Shown: positions 47,684 through 56,850 of the stretch, in pieces | How the letters are laid out: the number at the start of each line of letters is the position of its first letter | Position numbering within the stretch: position 1 is the stretch's first letter | From: Thermothelomyces thermophilus ATCC 42464 | Taxonomy: Eukaryota; Ascomycota; Sordariomycetes; Sordariales; Chaetomiaceae | DNA length: 64,000 nt | Direction: 5' to 3' | Assembly (NCBI RefSeq): GCF_000226095.1 | Contig: NC_016477.1 | Span: 806,001-870,000, forward strand | Notes under the pieces: generated by a model | Databases searched by the model: none | Told to the model about the DNA's origin: nothing | The model's input: only the letters and a program-made list of their open reading frames with translations | Made by a program: the position numbers and the translations under genes

Positions 47684-49894
47684 GCTGACCTCTTCGGTTG
47701 TTCGGCTGATAGCGGCTTCGTCGATCGTGCTCATTTCCGTGAGCCATTGAGTGCTTGCGGCTTCCCACCATTGGGTCCGTTCTGCTTTCCGTCGTGCGTG
47801 CCATAGCTTCGTCTGAAGCTCCCGAATTCGCAATTTCTTTTCGTCCGCGTGATAGAGGCAATCGTTGCTCCAGCACGAGTCCCATGTGTCTCGTCCGGTT
47901 CCGCAGTGCCTAGGCCAGGCTCGTCTTGGAACTATCGTGATGCTTTCTGAATTGCGGGCTTCGATCTTCCAGAGCAATTCGGCCGCTCTGTTTCCTGCAT
48001 CGTAGACCCATTCCACAGGGCGTAAGCCTCCGTCCCCGTTTTCCTGTCGGGTCGGCCAATGATTGTTTTCGAATTTGTCGCGGAAGTGATATCGACATTC
48101 GTGTGCCACACACTGAAACCAGGGCACTTGCGCATGTGCCTCGTGTCGAGGGTGCAGTCGCATGGCGTCGCCTGGGAGGTATTGGAATTCTTTCCCGAAT
48201 CCTTCCCATTGTACGTGGACCGTAGGTACTCCAGTGCTGACATAGGAGTGTTTCTTCCAGTAGCTTTCCCACGTGCGTTCGTCTTTTCCGCGGTTCGCGC
48301 GCATGAACTGGTATTCTGGGTTCCGCACGTCGTTGCTGAGTTGCTGATCGTCAAGGTACTCGGCGTAGCTATCGGGCCCATCATATGTCACAGGCTGTTC
48401 TCCTTTGATGGCTTCCACGATACGTCGGAGTTCCCTCATTTCGTCCTTCATCTCTTCGCTCTGCTGGGCGAGTCGAGTCAAGCGCCCATCCCGTTCGCGC
48501 AGTTCCGTGTTGAGTCGGAAAACTTCGTTGCGGTACCATTCGATTCGTTCCTGGAGGAATAGAGCATTGGGTCCGGGTCTTTCGATTCCTTGGGTGTCGG
48601 TTGTCCACGATCCATCCCGCCTCTGCGTGACTGTGAAACCCCACTGCCTCAAGGCTGGGAGAATCGAGACTGGCGGTGCATATTCTCCTGCCATGTCCCA
48701 TTCGGCAAGACCTGTCTCTGGGTCCACAGTGACCAGTTCGGAGTACGGTGCTTGTTCGTCTTCACCGTTGCCGTCGTGTCCGAGACTGTCCGTGTCACTG
48801 CCCTTGTCTTCGTAGCTCGTGGCCGCTACTTCGATGACGTCCTTGGTGGTTTCGTCGATGGCCGCAATTTCCTTTCCAGGGGTTGGTTTCCATTCTTTCT
48901 TCGGGCTTCGGCATTCTCGCTTGTAGTGCCCTTTCTTTCCGCAGTTGTAGCAGGTAACATTAGACTTGTCTTTGGCCGTCTTCTTCTGGTCCTGCTTCTG
49001 CGCTGCATCCACATCCATGGCTCCGGGGTGCGTCCCGTACGAGGTACTGACGTACGCTCGCTTTTTCTTGTCGTTGGCCTTAACCGTGGTTCCGTTCATT
49101 CGACCTCGTTTCTGCTGCTCTCGTGCGTAGAGTCGATCATCGATCCTGATGGCCTGCGCGATGTATTCGTCCAGAGTCTCAGGCCGATCGTACTTGTACA
49201 GCTCGTCCTTGACCTTTTCCTTCAAGCCGTTATAGAACAATTGCATCAACGCCTCGTCGTTAAGCTGAGACTTGAGCATGTCCTGTCTGAACTGTGCGGC
49301 GTAGGAGGCTGCTGACTTGGTCTGTCGGAGATTGGCGAGTCTTTCTTGCGCATGGATTTTCTCGTCTTTGTCGCCAAAGACCTTCCGAAGCTCTTCTTCG
49401 AAACGGTCGTAGGATCGAAAGACTGCCTGCGTGAACGCGTCTCGGTCGTCTTCGTCTTCCTCGGTGAGATAGTCGTTCCACGTAGGCTCGAACCATCTGA
49501 GTGCCTTGCCCTCTAGTCTCGTGGCTGCGTAGAGGACTTTGGCTTTGTCGTCCGGAAACTTGTCGTCATTGAGCCGGAAGTAGGATCGGAGGTTTGTCAA
49601 GAATCCTGCGAGATCCTCCTTGGTTCCTCCGTATTTGCCAGGTGGTTCGATCTTGATGCGCTTCGCTTTGGCGCCCTCGAGTGCCTCGATTTTGGCGTAG
49701 GCCTCGTTGACCAACTTCTGCGAGTACTTTTCGCGGTTCTCGAGTTCCTTGATTCGAGCTTGAGCAGCCTTGTCTCTCTGGTCCAACTCCTGGATCCGCT
49801 GCTGGAGTTGACCAAGCTGGGCGAGCAGTTGTTCGGCCGTGACGTTGGTATCCATGTCGGTGTCGAGGTCGAGGTCTCCTCCGTTCTGAACCAT
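47633..49894 (-). CDS. gag: A4 gag with long C-terminal extension (753 aa)
   Basis: Starts 27 bases after the 5' LTR. Residues about 18-80 form a coiled coil, and 90-260 look like a Ty3-type capsid region (W-F-E-P-T-W, Y-A-A-Q-F-R). A CCHC knuckle C-Y-N-C-G-K-K-G-H-Y-K-R-E-C lies near 315-330. More than 400 residues follow, unusually long for a Ty3/Gypsy Gag. They hold a second coiled coil (about 455-510) and a Trp-rich region with C-V-A-H-E-C-R-Y-H and N-N-H-W-P that resembles a zinc-binding fold. The stop TAA at 47635-47633 lies beyond the frameshift signal, so Gag-Pol would include nearly all of this extension. The same region, mutated, is in A1, A2, A3 and A5. Confidence 0.93.
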   Translation of the reverse strand: MVQNGGDLDLDTDMDTNVTAEQLLAQLGQLQQRIQELDQRDKAAQARIKELENREKYSQKLVNEAYAKIEALEGAKAKRIKIEPPGKYGGTKEDLAGFLTNLRSYFRLNDDKFPDDKAKVLYAATRLEGKALRWFEPTWNDYLTEEDEDDRDAFTQAVFRSYDRFEEELRKVFGDKDEKIHAQERLANLRQTKSAASYAAQFRQDMLKSQLNDEALMQLFYNGLKEKVKDELYKYDRPETLDEYIAQAIRIDDRLYAREQQKRGRMNGTTVKANDKKKRAYVSTSYGTHPGAMDVDAAQKQDQKKTAKDKSNVTCYNCGKKGHYKRECRSPKKEWKPTPGKEIAAIDETTKDVIEVAATSYEDKGSDTDSLGHDGNGEDEQAPYSELVTVDPETGLAEWDMAGEYAPPVSILPALRQWGFTVTQRRDGSWTTDTQGIERPGPNALFLQERIEWYRNEVFRLNTELRERDGRLTRLAQQSEEMKDEMRELRRIVEAIKGEQPVTYDGPDSYAEYLDDQQLSNDVRNPEYQFMRANRGKDERTWESYWKKHSYVSTGVPTVHVQWEGFGKEFQYLPGDAMRLHPRHEAHAQVPWFQCVAHECRYHFRDKFENNHWPTRQENGDGGLRPVEWVYDAGNRAAELLWKIEARNSESITIVPRRAWPRHCGTGRDTWDSCWSNDCLYHADEKKLRIRELQTKLWHARRKAERTQWWEAASTQWLTEMSTIDEAAISRTTEEVSTDLGNGSGPFEGPGNH
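47645..47675 (-). promoter_or_regulatory. A4 -1 ribosomal frameshift signal
   Basis: On the minus strand the heptamer G-GGA-AAC (47675-47669) lies in the gag frame. It is followed by the six-base spacer GGGTCA (47668-47663) and a stem GGGCCC / GGGCCC with a six-base loop (47662-47645). Slipping back one base enters the open pol frame just after its last upstream stop. GGGAAAC fits the X-XXY-YYZ rule. Confidence 0.85.
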
Positions 49895-49908
49895 GACAGA
49901 ACAAAGGG

Positions 49909-49921
49909 AGTGGTAACAACG
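49909..49921 (-). promoter_or_regulatory. A4 primer-binding site, self-priming type
   Basis: On the minus strand, CGTTGTTACCACT directly follows the 5' LTR. TTGTTACCACT is the exact complement of AGTGGTAACAA inside the LTR (50104-50094). There is no tRNA-type TGG start. This is the Tf1/sushi arrangement. Confidence 0.78.
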
Positions 49922-50093
49922 TGTGACGAACCCAACTCAGACTTCTTCTGAAAGGGTCCAGACGGAGGTGGGTAAAGCAGGACAAGCAGGCAGGTCGTCT
50001 GAGGGATTCGGTGAAGCCAAAGGGTTCACAACAACACTTAGAGTTGTCTCTCACAGTAATCAGCAATGCTTGGTATGAGTACTGTGATTGTGA

Positions 50094-50104
50094 TTGTTAC
50101 CACT
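50094..50104 (-). promoter_or_regulatory. A4 predicted RNA 5' end and self-primer
   Basis: AGTGGTAACAA on the minus strand. By analogy with Tf1, where the first 11 bases of the RNA prime reverse transcription, the transcript should start at or next to 50104. Confidence 0.6.
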
Positions 50105-50145
50105 GGTGAACTCCCAGAGTCCACCATAACGAGTGACTAGCTAGC

Positions 50146-50153
50146 TATATATA
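50146..50153 (-). promoter_or_regulatory. A4 LTR TATA box
   Basis: TATATATA, 42-49 bases before the predicted RNA start at 50104. Conserved in position in the LTRs of A1, A2 and A3. Confidence 0.6.
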
Positions 50154-50241
50154 CACAATTGTCTGTCCTTCTTCAATAGTTATCACCAGTACCACTCCTC
50201 CTTTCACTTCGTGATTCTGCGTTGTCGACGGTGACATGTTA

Positions 50242-50278
50242 TTATCACCAGTGAAGACCTTAGTCTTGGCGGTGATAA
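50242..50278. repeat. Nested inverted repeat in the A4 U3
   Basis: Outer arms TTATCACC / GGTGATAA (50242-50249, 50271-50278) and inner arms AAGAC / GTCTT (50254-50258, 50263-50267). Also visible, little mutated, in A1, A2 and A3 LTRs. Absent from the A5 U3. Confidence 0.7.
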
Positions 50279-50285
50279 TCTTCTG

Positions 50286-50306
50286 ATTGGTCCGTCAAGT
50301 GATTGG
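50286..50306 (-). promoter_or_regulatory. Two CCAAT boxes in the A4 U3
   Basis: CCAAT on the minus strand at 50290-50286 and 50306-50302, about 135-155 bp before the TATA box. The divergent A5 U3 also has two CCAAT boxes. Confidence 0.55.
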
Positions 50307-50374
50307 CTGTCGGAATGTCCCGCGTCCTGGCTGCAGCCTGCCAGGCCGCCCATGTGCTTATTCGTGACATTACT

Positions 50375-52058
50375 ATATGTAGACCGTAGGTACTCTAATG
50401 CTAAGATAGGAGTGTTTCTTCTAATAGCTTTCCTACGTACGCTCGTCTTTTCCGCGGTTTATATATATAAACTAGTATTCTAGGTTCTATACGTCGTTAC
50501 TAAGTTGCTAGTTATCAAGGTACTTAGTATAGCTATTAGGTCTATTATATATTATAGGCTATTCTCCTTTAATAGTTTCTACAATACGTTAGAGTTCCCT
50601 TATTTCGTCCCTCGTTTCATTACTCTGCTAGGTAAGTCAAGTCAAGCGTCTATCCTGTTCGCGTAGTTCCGTATTAAGTCGGAAAACTTCGTTACGGTAC
50701 CATTCGATTCGTTCCTAGAGGAATAGAACATTAGGTCTAGGTCTTTCGATTCCTTAGGTATTGGTTGTCTACAATCTATCCTACCTCTATATAACTATGA
50801 AATCCTATTACCTCAAGGCTAGGAAAATCGAAATTGGTAGTATGTACTCTCCTGCCGTGTCCCATTTGGCGAGACCTGTCTCTAGGTCTATAGTGACCAG
50901 TTCGGAGTACGGTGCTTGTTCGTCTTTACCGTTGCCGTCATGTCTGAGACTGTCCGCGTCACTGTCCTTGTCTTTGTAGCTCGTGGCCGTTACTTCGATA
51001 ACGTCCTTGGTAGCTTCGTTGATAGCTGTAATTTCCTTTCTAGGGGTTGGTTTCTATTTTTTCTTTGGGCTCTAGCATTCTTGCTTATAGTGCCCTTTCT
51101 TTCTATAGTTATAGTAGGTAACATTAGACTTATCTTTAGTCGTCTTCTTCTAGTCCTACTTCTATGCTATATCTATATTTATAGCTCTAGGGTACATCCT
51201 ATATAAGGTACTAACGTATGCTTGCTTTTTCTTATCATTAGCTTTAACTGTAGTTCTGTTCATTTGACCTTATTTCTACTACTCTTATATATAGAGTCGA
51301 TTATCGATCCTAATAGCCTATATGATATATTTATCTAGGGTTTTAGGCTAATTATACTTATATAGCTTATCCTTAACCTTTTCCTTTAAGCTATTATAGA
51401 ACAATTATATTAATGCCTCATCGTTAAGCTAAGACTTAAGCATGTCCTATCTAAACTATATAACGTAGGAGGCTACTAACTTGGTCTATTAGAGATTAGC
51501 AAGTCTTTTTTATATATAAATCTTCTCGTCTTTGTCGCTAAAAACTTTCCAAAGCTCTTCTTCGAAACGGTCATAAGATCGGAAGACTGCCTATATAAAT
51601 ACGTCTCGGTTATCTTCGTCTTCCTCCGTAAGATAGTCGTTCTACATAGGCTTAAATCATCTAAGTGCCTTGCCCTCTAGTCTCGTAGCTACGTAGAGGA
51701 CTTTAGCTTTATCGTCCGGAAACTTGTCGTCATTAAGCTAGAAGTAAGATCAGAGGTTTATTAGGAATCCTACAAGATCCTCCTTAGTTCCTCTGTATTT
51801 GCTAGGTAGTTCGATCTTAATGTATTTCGCTTTAGCGCCCTCGAGTGCCTCGATTTTGGTGTAGGCCTCGTTAACCAACTTCTACAAGTACTTTTCGCGG
51901 TTCTCGAGTTCCTTGATTTGAGCTTAAGTAGCCTTATCTCTCTAGTCTAACTCCTAGATCTACTACTAGAGTTGACCAAGCTAAGCAAGCAGCTATTCGG
52001 CTATAACGTTGGTAGCTATGTCGATGTCGAGGTCGAAGTTACCTCCGTTCTAAACCAT
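50375..52058 (-). pseudogene. A3 gag, N-terminal and central part
   Basis: Resumes A3 gag to the right of A4. The ATG is at 52058-52056. The zinc knuckle at about 51085-51125 has Cys lost to Tyr. Many RIP stops. Confidence 0.86.
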
Positions 52059-52085
52059 GATAGAACAAAGGGAGTGGTAATAACG

Positions 52086-52531
52086 TATAACGAACCTAAC
52101 TCAGACTCTTCTAAAAGGGTCTAGACGGAGGTAGATTGAGCGTGACGAGTAGGCAGGTCGTCTAAGGGATTTGGTGAAGCTAAAGGGTTTATAACAATAC
52201 TAGAGTTATCTCTTATAGTAATTAGCAATGCTTGGTATGAGTACTATGATTATAATTGTTACTACTAGTAAACTCTTAGAGTCTACTATAACGAGTGACT
52301 AGCTAGCTATATATATATAATGGTCTGTCCTTCTTTAATAGTTATCACTAGTACTACTTCTCCTTTCACTTCGTAATTCTGCGTTGTCGATGGTAACATG
52401 TTATTATTACTAGTGAAGACCTTAGTCTTGGTAGTAATAATCTTCTAATTGGTCCGTCGAGTGATTGGCTGTCGGAATGTCCCGTGTCCTAGCTACAGCC
52501 TGCCAGGCCGCCTATGTGCTTATCTGTAACA
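52086..52531 (-). repeat. A3 5' LTR (446 bp)
   Basis: TATAACGAACC (from TGTGACGAACC) to GTAACA, followed by CTACT. Confidence 0.9.
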
Positions 52532-53620
52532 CTACTATAGAACCCTCCTTGCTAACCGATGGTTATAGGCCCCTATACCCCGTAAAACGAGGTCTAGGTC
52601 CCTTTGCGACCGTATTTCCTAGGATTCCTACGTTTGGCTTCTTAGTAGGTTTAGGCACTATACGACTAGGTGCTTTATAGTTTCCCTCCCTTGGCTATAG
52701 GCATAGTAGGGGGTACTGACCCCCGGGACTTAAACCCTAAAAAGGAAGTCACGGAGGCCGATAGCCCCTGTATAGGCCTATTCTAGTAGGGAGCTCTAGG
52801 CCTTCGTTAGGCCCTAGTGCCTTTGTAGGCCTTCCCTTGTAAAAACTAGGCGCGGAGGGTCTTTATCTGACACACGCTATATCCTCCTGCCGGCTTGGTC
52901 GGCCCTCTACCGGTTGCTCTAGCTAGCCAACACGGCTAGTTCTATAGCCCGTAGCCTTCTTTATAAGGTCTGTAAGGGGGGTTAACCCCCTCTATAGCCC
53001 TCCCAAACCTACTGCCGGACCGTCGACCCTGCTACTTCTAGGGTCGTAGGCTTCGGCTCCCGGCCCCTCGCCCTAGCCCTCCTCTTCCGGAACCTCTGGC
53101 TTAGCCTATTATAGGCCTATTAGATAAGGGCTCTCGTAGGGACCTGGGAGGCCCCTAGGCCTGCCCTAGTCTATAGGAGCGGCTAATCGAGTTTGGCTTT
53201 GAAGTCGGCTAACCTTTTATTAAGATAAAGGTCGAGGGGCGGCACCTAGGCTTCTATTTCGAGGCACCGGATTAGGGGAGCCTTATAGGCCCTAGTAACT
53301 ACTCGAAGGGCCCTATATTAGGCCTTCGATAGCTCCCTAGCAGGGCCTTTCGGCTTACCCCCTAGCTTGGTAGGCTTATAGAAGTTCGAGGCCCTATAAG
53401 CTAGGGCACTATAGATATACTTAATATAGACCTTGTAGGCCTATAGGAGGCCAGGGCCTTAGGTCTTTGTAGTAAGCCTAGTTAGGGCGAACTCCTAGGT
53501 TTCTAGTTTCCTAGCTACCTTTACGTAGTAAGGGCCCTACTATAGCCTTTAGTCTAGCTAGACCCCAAAGAATCTGGCCGACTTCGAAGGGGCTATAGTG
53601 GTAGTACCCTCTCTAGGCCG

Positions 53621-54235
53621 TAGGAGCTCTAGCGGTTATAACTACCATTTCCGGCCCCTGTTAAAATAGATAAGCTTATACTTTTCCGGGGCAAAAGCTA
53701 TACCCTAGGTCTTTACCTACTAAAGGTAGGCCTTCTAGGCCCTTTATAGCTAACCGTTATAGGCCTTATTAGCCCTCCTAAAGGCTAAGAGGTTAGTATC
53801 GTCGGCAAAGCCTATTAAACTAACTATAGGGCTAGCCTAGCGAATGGCCTAGTAAAGGGAGGCTATATAGAGGATAAATAGTATAGGGGAGAGGGGTAAC
53901 CCCTATAGGACCCTAGCCCTTACTACTATATCCTCTGTTTCCTAGCTATCGAAGTAAAGGATAGCTACCCTATCCTATAGCTACTCCCTAACCTAGACTA
54001 CTAACTACCTTAGGAAGCCCTAGCTCTATAAAGTGGCTAATAGCCGGGTATAGTTAACGGTATTAAAAGCCCCTAAGATGTCAAGCTATAGGAGGGAGGT
54101 AGCCGCCTTATGCCTCTAGGCCTCCTAGACCTAAGCCGTAATAAGCTGGATAGCTAGTTCTATGGACTTATATTCCCGGTTACCTATCTATTTGGCCGGT
54201 AGAAGCCTATAGGCCTCTATAACGGCCGTTACCTT
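53621..54235. repeat. 615 bp tract identical to 30617-31231
   Basis: L3 counterpart of the tract in L2, covering part of the RT domain including the FADD box. Divergent sequence starts sharply on both sides (GCCG against GCTA at the left, TTAGG against CCAGG at the right). Confidence 0.8.
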
Positions 54236-55613
54236 TTAGGTAACTATAGCCTCTAGCACCTTACCTACTATTAGTAAGAGCGCTATAGGCCTATAGCCGC
54301 CCGGGGTAAAGTAGGCCTATAAGGGTTTGCTAGGCTTATAGAGGACTATTATCTTAGCCCTTTTAAACCGGGCTAGGAAATAGCCAAGCCGTAGGCTCTC
54401 CAAGGCTAGTTTAGCTAGTATCTGGTAGAACGGCCGCCTATAGGCTTTTAATAGGCCTATAGGGAGAAGGTCCTCCCCTAGGGCTTTCTATAGGGCCACC
54501 CCAGCTAGTACTACCTTAACTTTACCTATTATAACCTCCTAGCTTATTTTAAACTTTGGCTCCTAGTGGTCGTTTAGATCCAGGTCGTCGATATCTAATA
54601 GGTCTGCTTCTAGGTTCGGAAAGAACTCATCGGCTAGTGCTCTAGCCTTTTATTAGTAGGTTATAAGCCCTCCTTCGAAGGCTAGGAGCTTTAGGAGGTC
54701 GACTAGTAGGTAGCTTTATAGCCTTGCCTACCTCTCTAGCCTCTATAGCAGGTCCGGCTAGTTAGTTACCTCCTATAATATGGCTCTCTAGCTCTTGGTC
54801 TTCGTGGCCGTGATAGTCTTGGCCTGGTCCCGTAAGGCCTACCGAAGTGCCTCTTACGTATAGGGGTTTAGGGTACCCCTATAGGCCCTCTCTACCTCCT
54901 TAGCCCTCTTCTAGGCCTCCCGAACCTCCTTTATCCACCATCGAGCTCGTTTACCGCCCGTACTAGCCTTCTTTACCAGGGCCGAGGCCGTAGCTATCTC
55001 CTCGAGGACCTCTATAAGCCTGTCGAAGGCCTGTAGAAGCTCCTCCGGGCCCTAGAAAACAGGCCCGGCCGGGGCCGATGCCTACCTACCAAGCCGGAGT
55101 AGGAGGTAGGCCGCCTTGGCCTACGCGACCTCCTCGTCGAGGCTCTTCTAGTCCTACCCTTTACTAGCCGGTACAGGCCCTTTAGTCCCCTAGAGGGAGA
55201 CATTTAAGGCCTATAGGTAGTAATCAGATTTCCTACGTTCTACGATATCCCTATAGGTCGCTTCTAGCCTAGCCAAGGCCTAGAATAGGTCTATCGTAAA
55301 AGGCCGGCTACGTTAGTCCCTTTAGGGTGCCCTAGTGACCTAGCCGTAGGGCATATATAGGTCGAGGTCCTACTAGTCCATAAGGCTAAGGAGGTCCCTA
55401 GCCCCTAGGCTAAGCCTATTAAATAGGTCCTAGACTAGGTAGTAGAGGTTAAAGTTACCTAGAAGAACTAAGGGGTAGGTTGGCCGAGGTAGGGTTAGCA
55501 GGTCCCATAAGAGGGCCTGCTCTCCCTTATTATTATAGACTAATTAGAGCTCGAACCCTCTCTCTCCTAGGGCCGGAAAGGTTACCTTATACTAGTTCTC
55601 CTCTACCAAATAG

Positions 55614-55640
55614 TAGACTAGGGCTAGAGGTTCTTAATAT
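55614..55640. repeat. L3 target-site duplication, right copy (27 bp)
   Basis: Matches 37049-37075 with one A/G difference. It runs into the likely start of element C (TATAACCAGAGG), so the L3 insertion point was at or next to the C terminus. Confidence 0.85.
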
Positions 55641-56850
55641 AACCAGAGGGACATACGGTACAGTTTTGTTTTTCCGGTTCCGTAGAGCTTTACTATATAC
55701 AATAGGCATAAATAGGGGTTACCTATCCAGGGGCACTAGACAGATAGACAAGGACAACAGATAGCTTTCGACACTTGTTTCACTCTGATAGATTAGAGTA
55801 GCAGGATATGGTTCTTCTTTCTTTTGTAAGTTAGAGTATCTTTTTCTACGTAAGTAGACTCTTCTACGTCTGTCCAGAAGGATATTACTATCGCTAGCTT
55901 CGCCCCTATCGTCGTTGCTGTCCAGATGGTCAGACTTGCCTGCTATGACCGCGAATACTCAGACGCCCTAGACATTTTAAGCCGAAGCTCCTCCCTATCT
56001 GACCAGACGGAGGTTTGGTTCTAGAGGTGCTAAGTGGTACCCTGGAGGGTTAGTACTAGCTTATATTTTTAGGAGCTTAATTGGGGAAGAGCTTAGCTCT
56101 AAGTCTAAATTAGACTACCGGACTTTGAGTATAGTAGGATAGTAACGTTTGCGATAGAGGAGCGAGGATATACGTATAGAGGCGTATACGGCAAAACTGT
56201 TAGGAAACCAAGAAAAGCGAATATAGGTACTAAGAGATCGGTATATCTAGCGGTAGGCTAGGGAACTACTCTTGCCCTAACGTAATAATACCGCTAGTAG
56301 AGACGGCGGGAATCGCGGGGTAATAAGTTTAAAGGAGCTTAACGTCTATCTAGAGGGATAGAAACTCCGAAATGCGGATTAGCGACGCTAGAACTATTTA
56401 GGATTCGGAAACGAGATTTTGGAGTTATACGGATACTAGAGGAGAGCTTTATAGCTATCTTAGCCCTGGTTACTTTAGTACTAGCGCTTGCTAATAAGGG
56501 TATGTCTATTTATATATCGCTACTTTTTAGTAGTCTAGTGTAGGTTTGTCTTATTATTTTAGGAGTTCTAACTTTAGGGGTTAGAGTACTATTATTATAG
56601 GGTACCCTTTATTAGAAGGTTTAGGAATGGCTTTACTAGATATACTCTAAAGGAGTAAAAGCGGTAGACTAAGTTTACGTTCGATCTTACTAGTTATAGG
56701 AAGACTTAAAGGAAAGGAGGAAGGCTTCCTAGATTAGCTACTTAGATAAAAGAGTTATCTTTAAGGAAGTTACCTAAATAGAAAGGTATAATTAAAAATA
56801 GTAACCTTAGGTATTACTTTTCTCGTCGGTTTAGTAAATACCTTAATCGG
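55639..56850 (+). mobile_element. Element C: probable 5' LTR and leader
   Basis: About 1.2 kb with no coding signal before the C gag frame. TATAACCAGAGGG could be a RIP form of an LTR start (TGTAACC). The 3' LTR is not in the window, so the LTR end and primer site cannot be fixed. The stretch 55870-56040 keeps more CG and CA than its surroundings and looks less mutated. Confidence 0.5.

Larger units (their letters stand above)
42774..50369 (-). mobile_element. A4: intact, unmutated family A chromovirus (7596 bp)
   Basis: Two 448 bp LTRs that read identically, target duplication TTACT (42769-42773 and 50370-50374), open gag and pol, and an open spliced accessory gene. GC content is visibly normal against AT-rich surroundings and there are no RIP stops. 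Removing A4 restores A3 gag exactly. Identical LTRs mean the insertion is recent. It is likely competent for transposition, though that is inferred. Confidence 0.97.
49922..50369 (-). repeat. A4 5' LTR (448 bp)
   Basis: Identical by eye to the 3' LTR. Contains, in transcription order, two CCAAT boxes, a nested inverted repeat, a TATA box and the self-primer that likely marks the start of R. Confidence 0.95.
37347..52531 (-). mobile_element. A3: family A chromovirus, heavily RIP-mutated, host of A4
   Basis: LTRs of 446 bp at 37347-37792 and 52086-52531, with target duplication CTACT at 37342-37346 and 52532-52536. Inserted in L3. A4 is inserted in its gag at 42774-50369. Both LTRs carry many transitions; the 5' LTR now begins TATAACG instead of TGTGACG. 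Confidence 0.92.
37076..55613 (-). mobile_element. L3: Tad-like LINE, 5'-truncated in the endonuclease, split by A3
   Basis: The 3' tail array is at 37076-37119 and the 3' end of the LINE at 37120-37346. The rest is at 52537-55613, beyond A3 and A4. It is flanked by 27 bp duplications. The FADD box of RT is intact at 53809-53798. The 5' end stops inside the endonuclease domain, at the base matching L2 about 32612. ORF2 is broken by RIP stops, but fewer than in L1. Confidence 0.87.

Noticed and set aside
45488-49496. Many 60-240 codon openings on both strands within A4 gag and pol
   Set aside because: They overlap real domains in other frames and have no conserved counterparts in the other family A copies.
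49895-49921. tRNA-type primer-binding site in family A
   Set aside because: No TGG-initial sequence follows the LTR, while an 11-base match to the LTR itself does.
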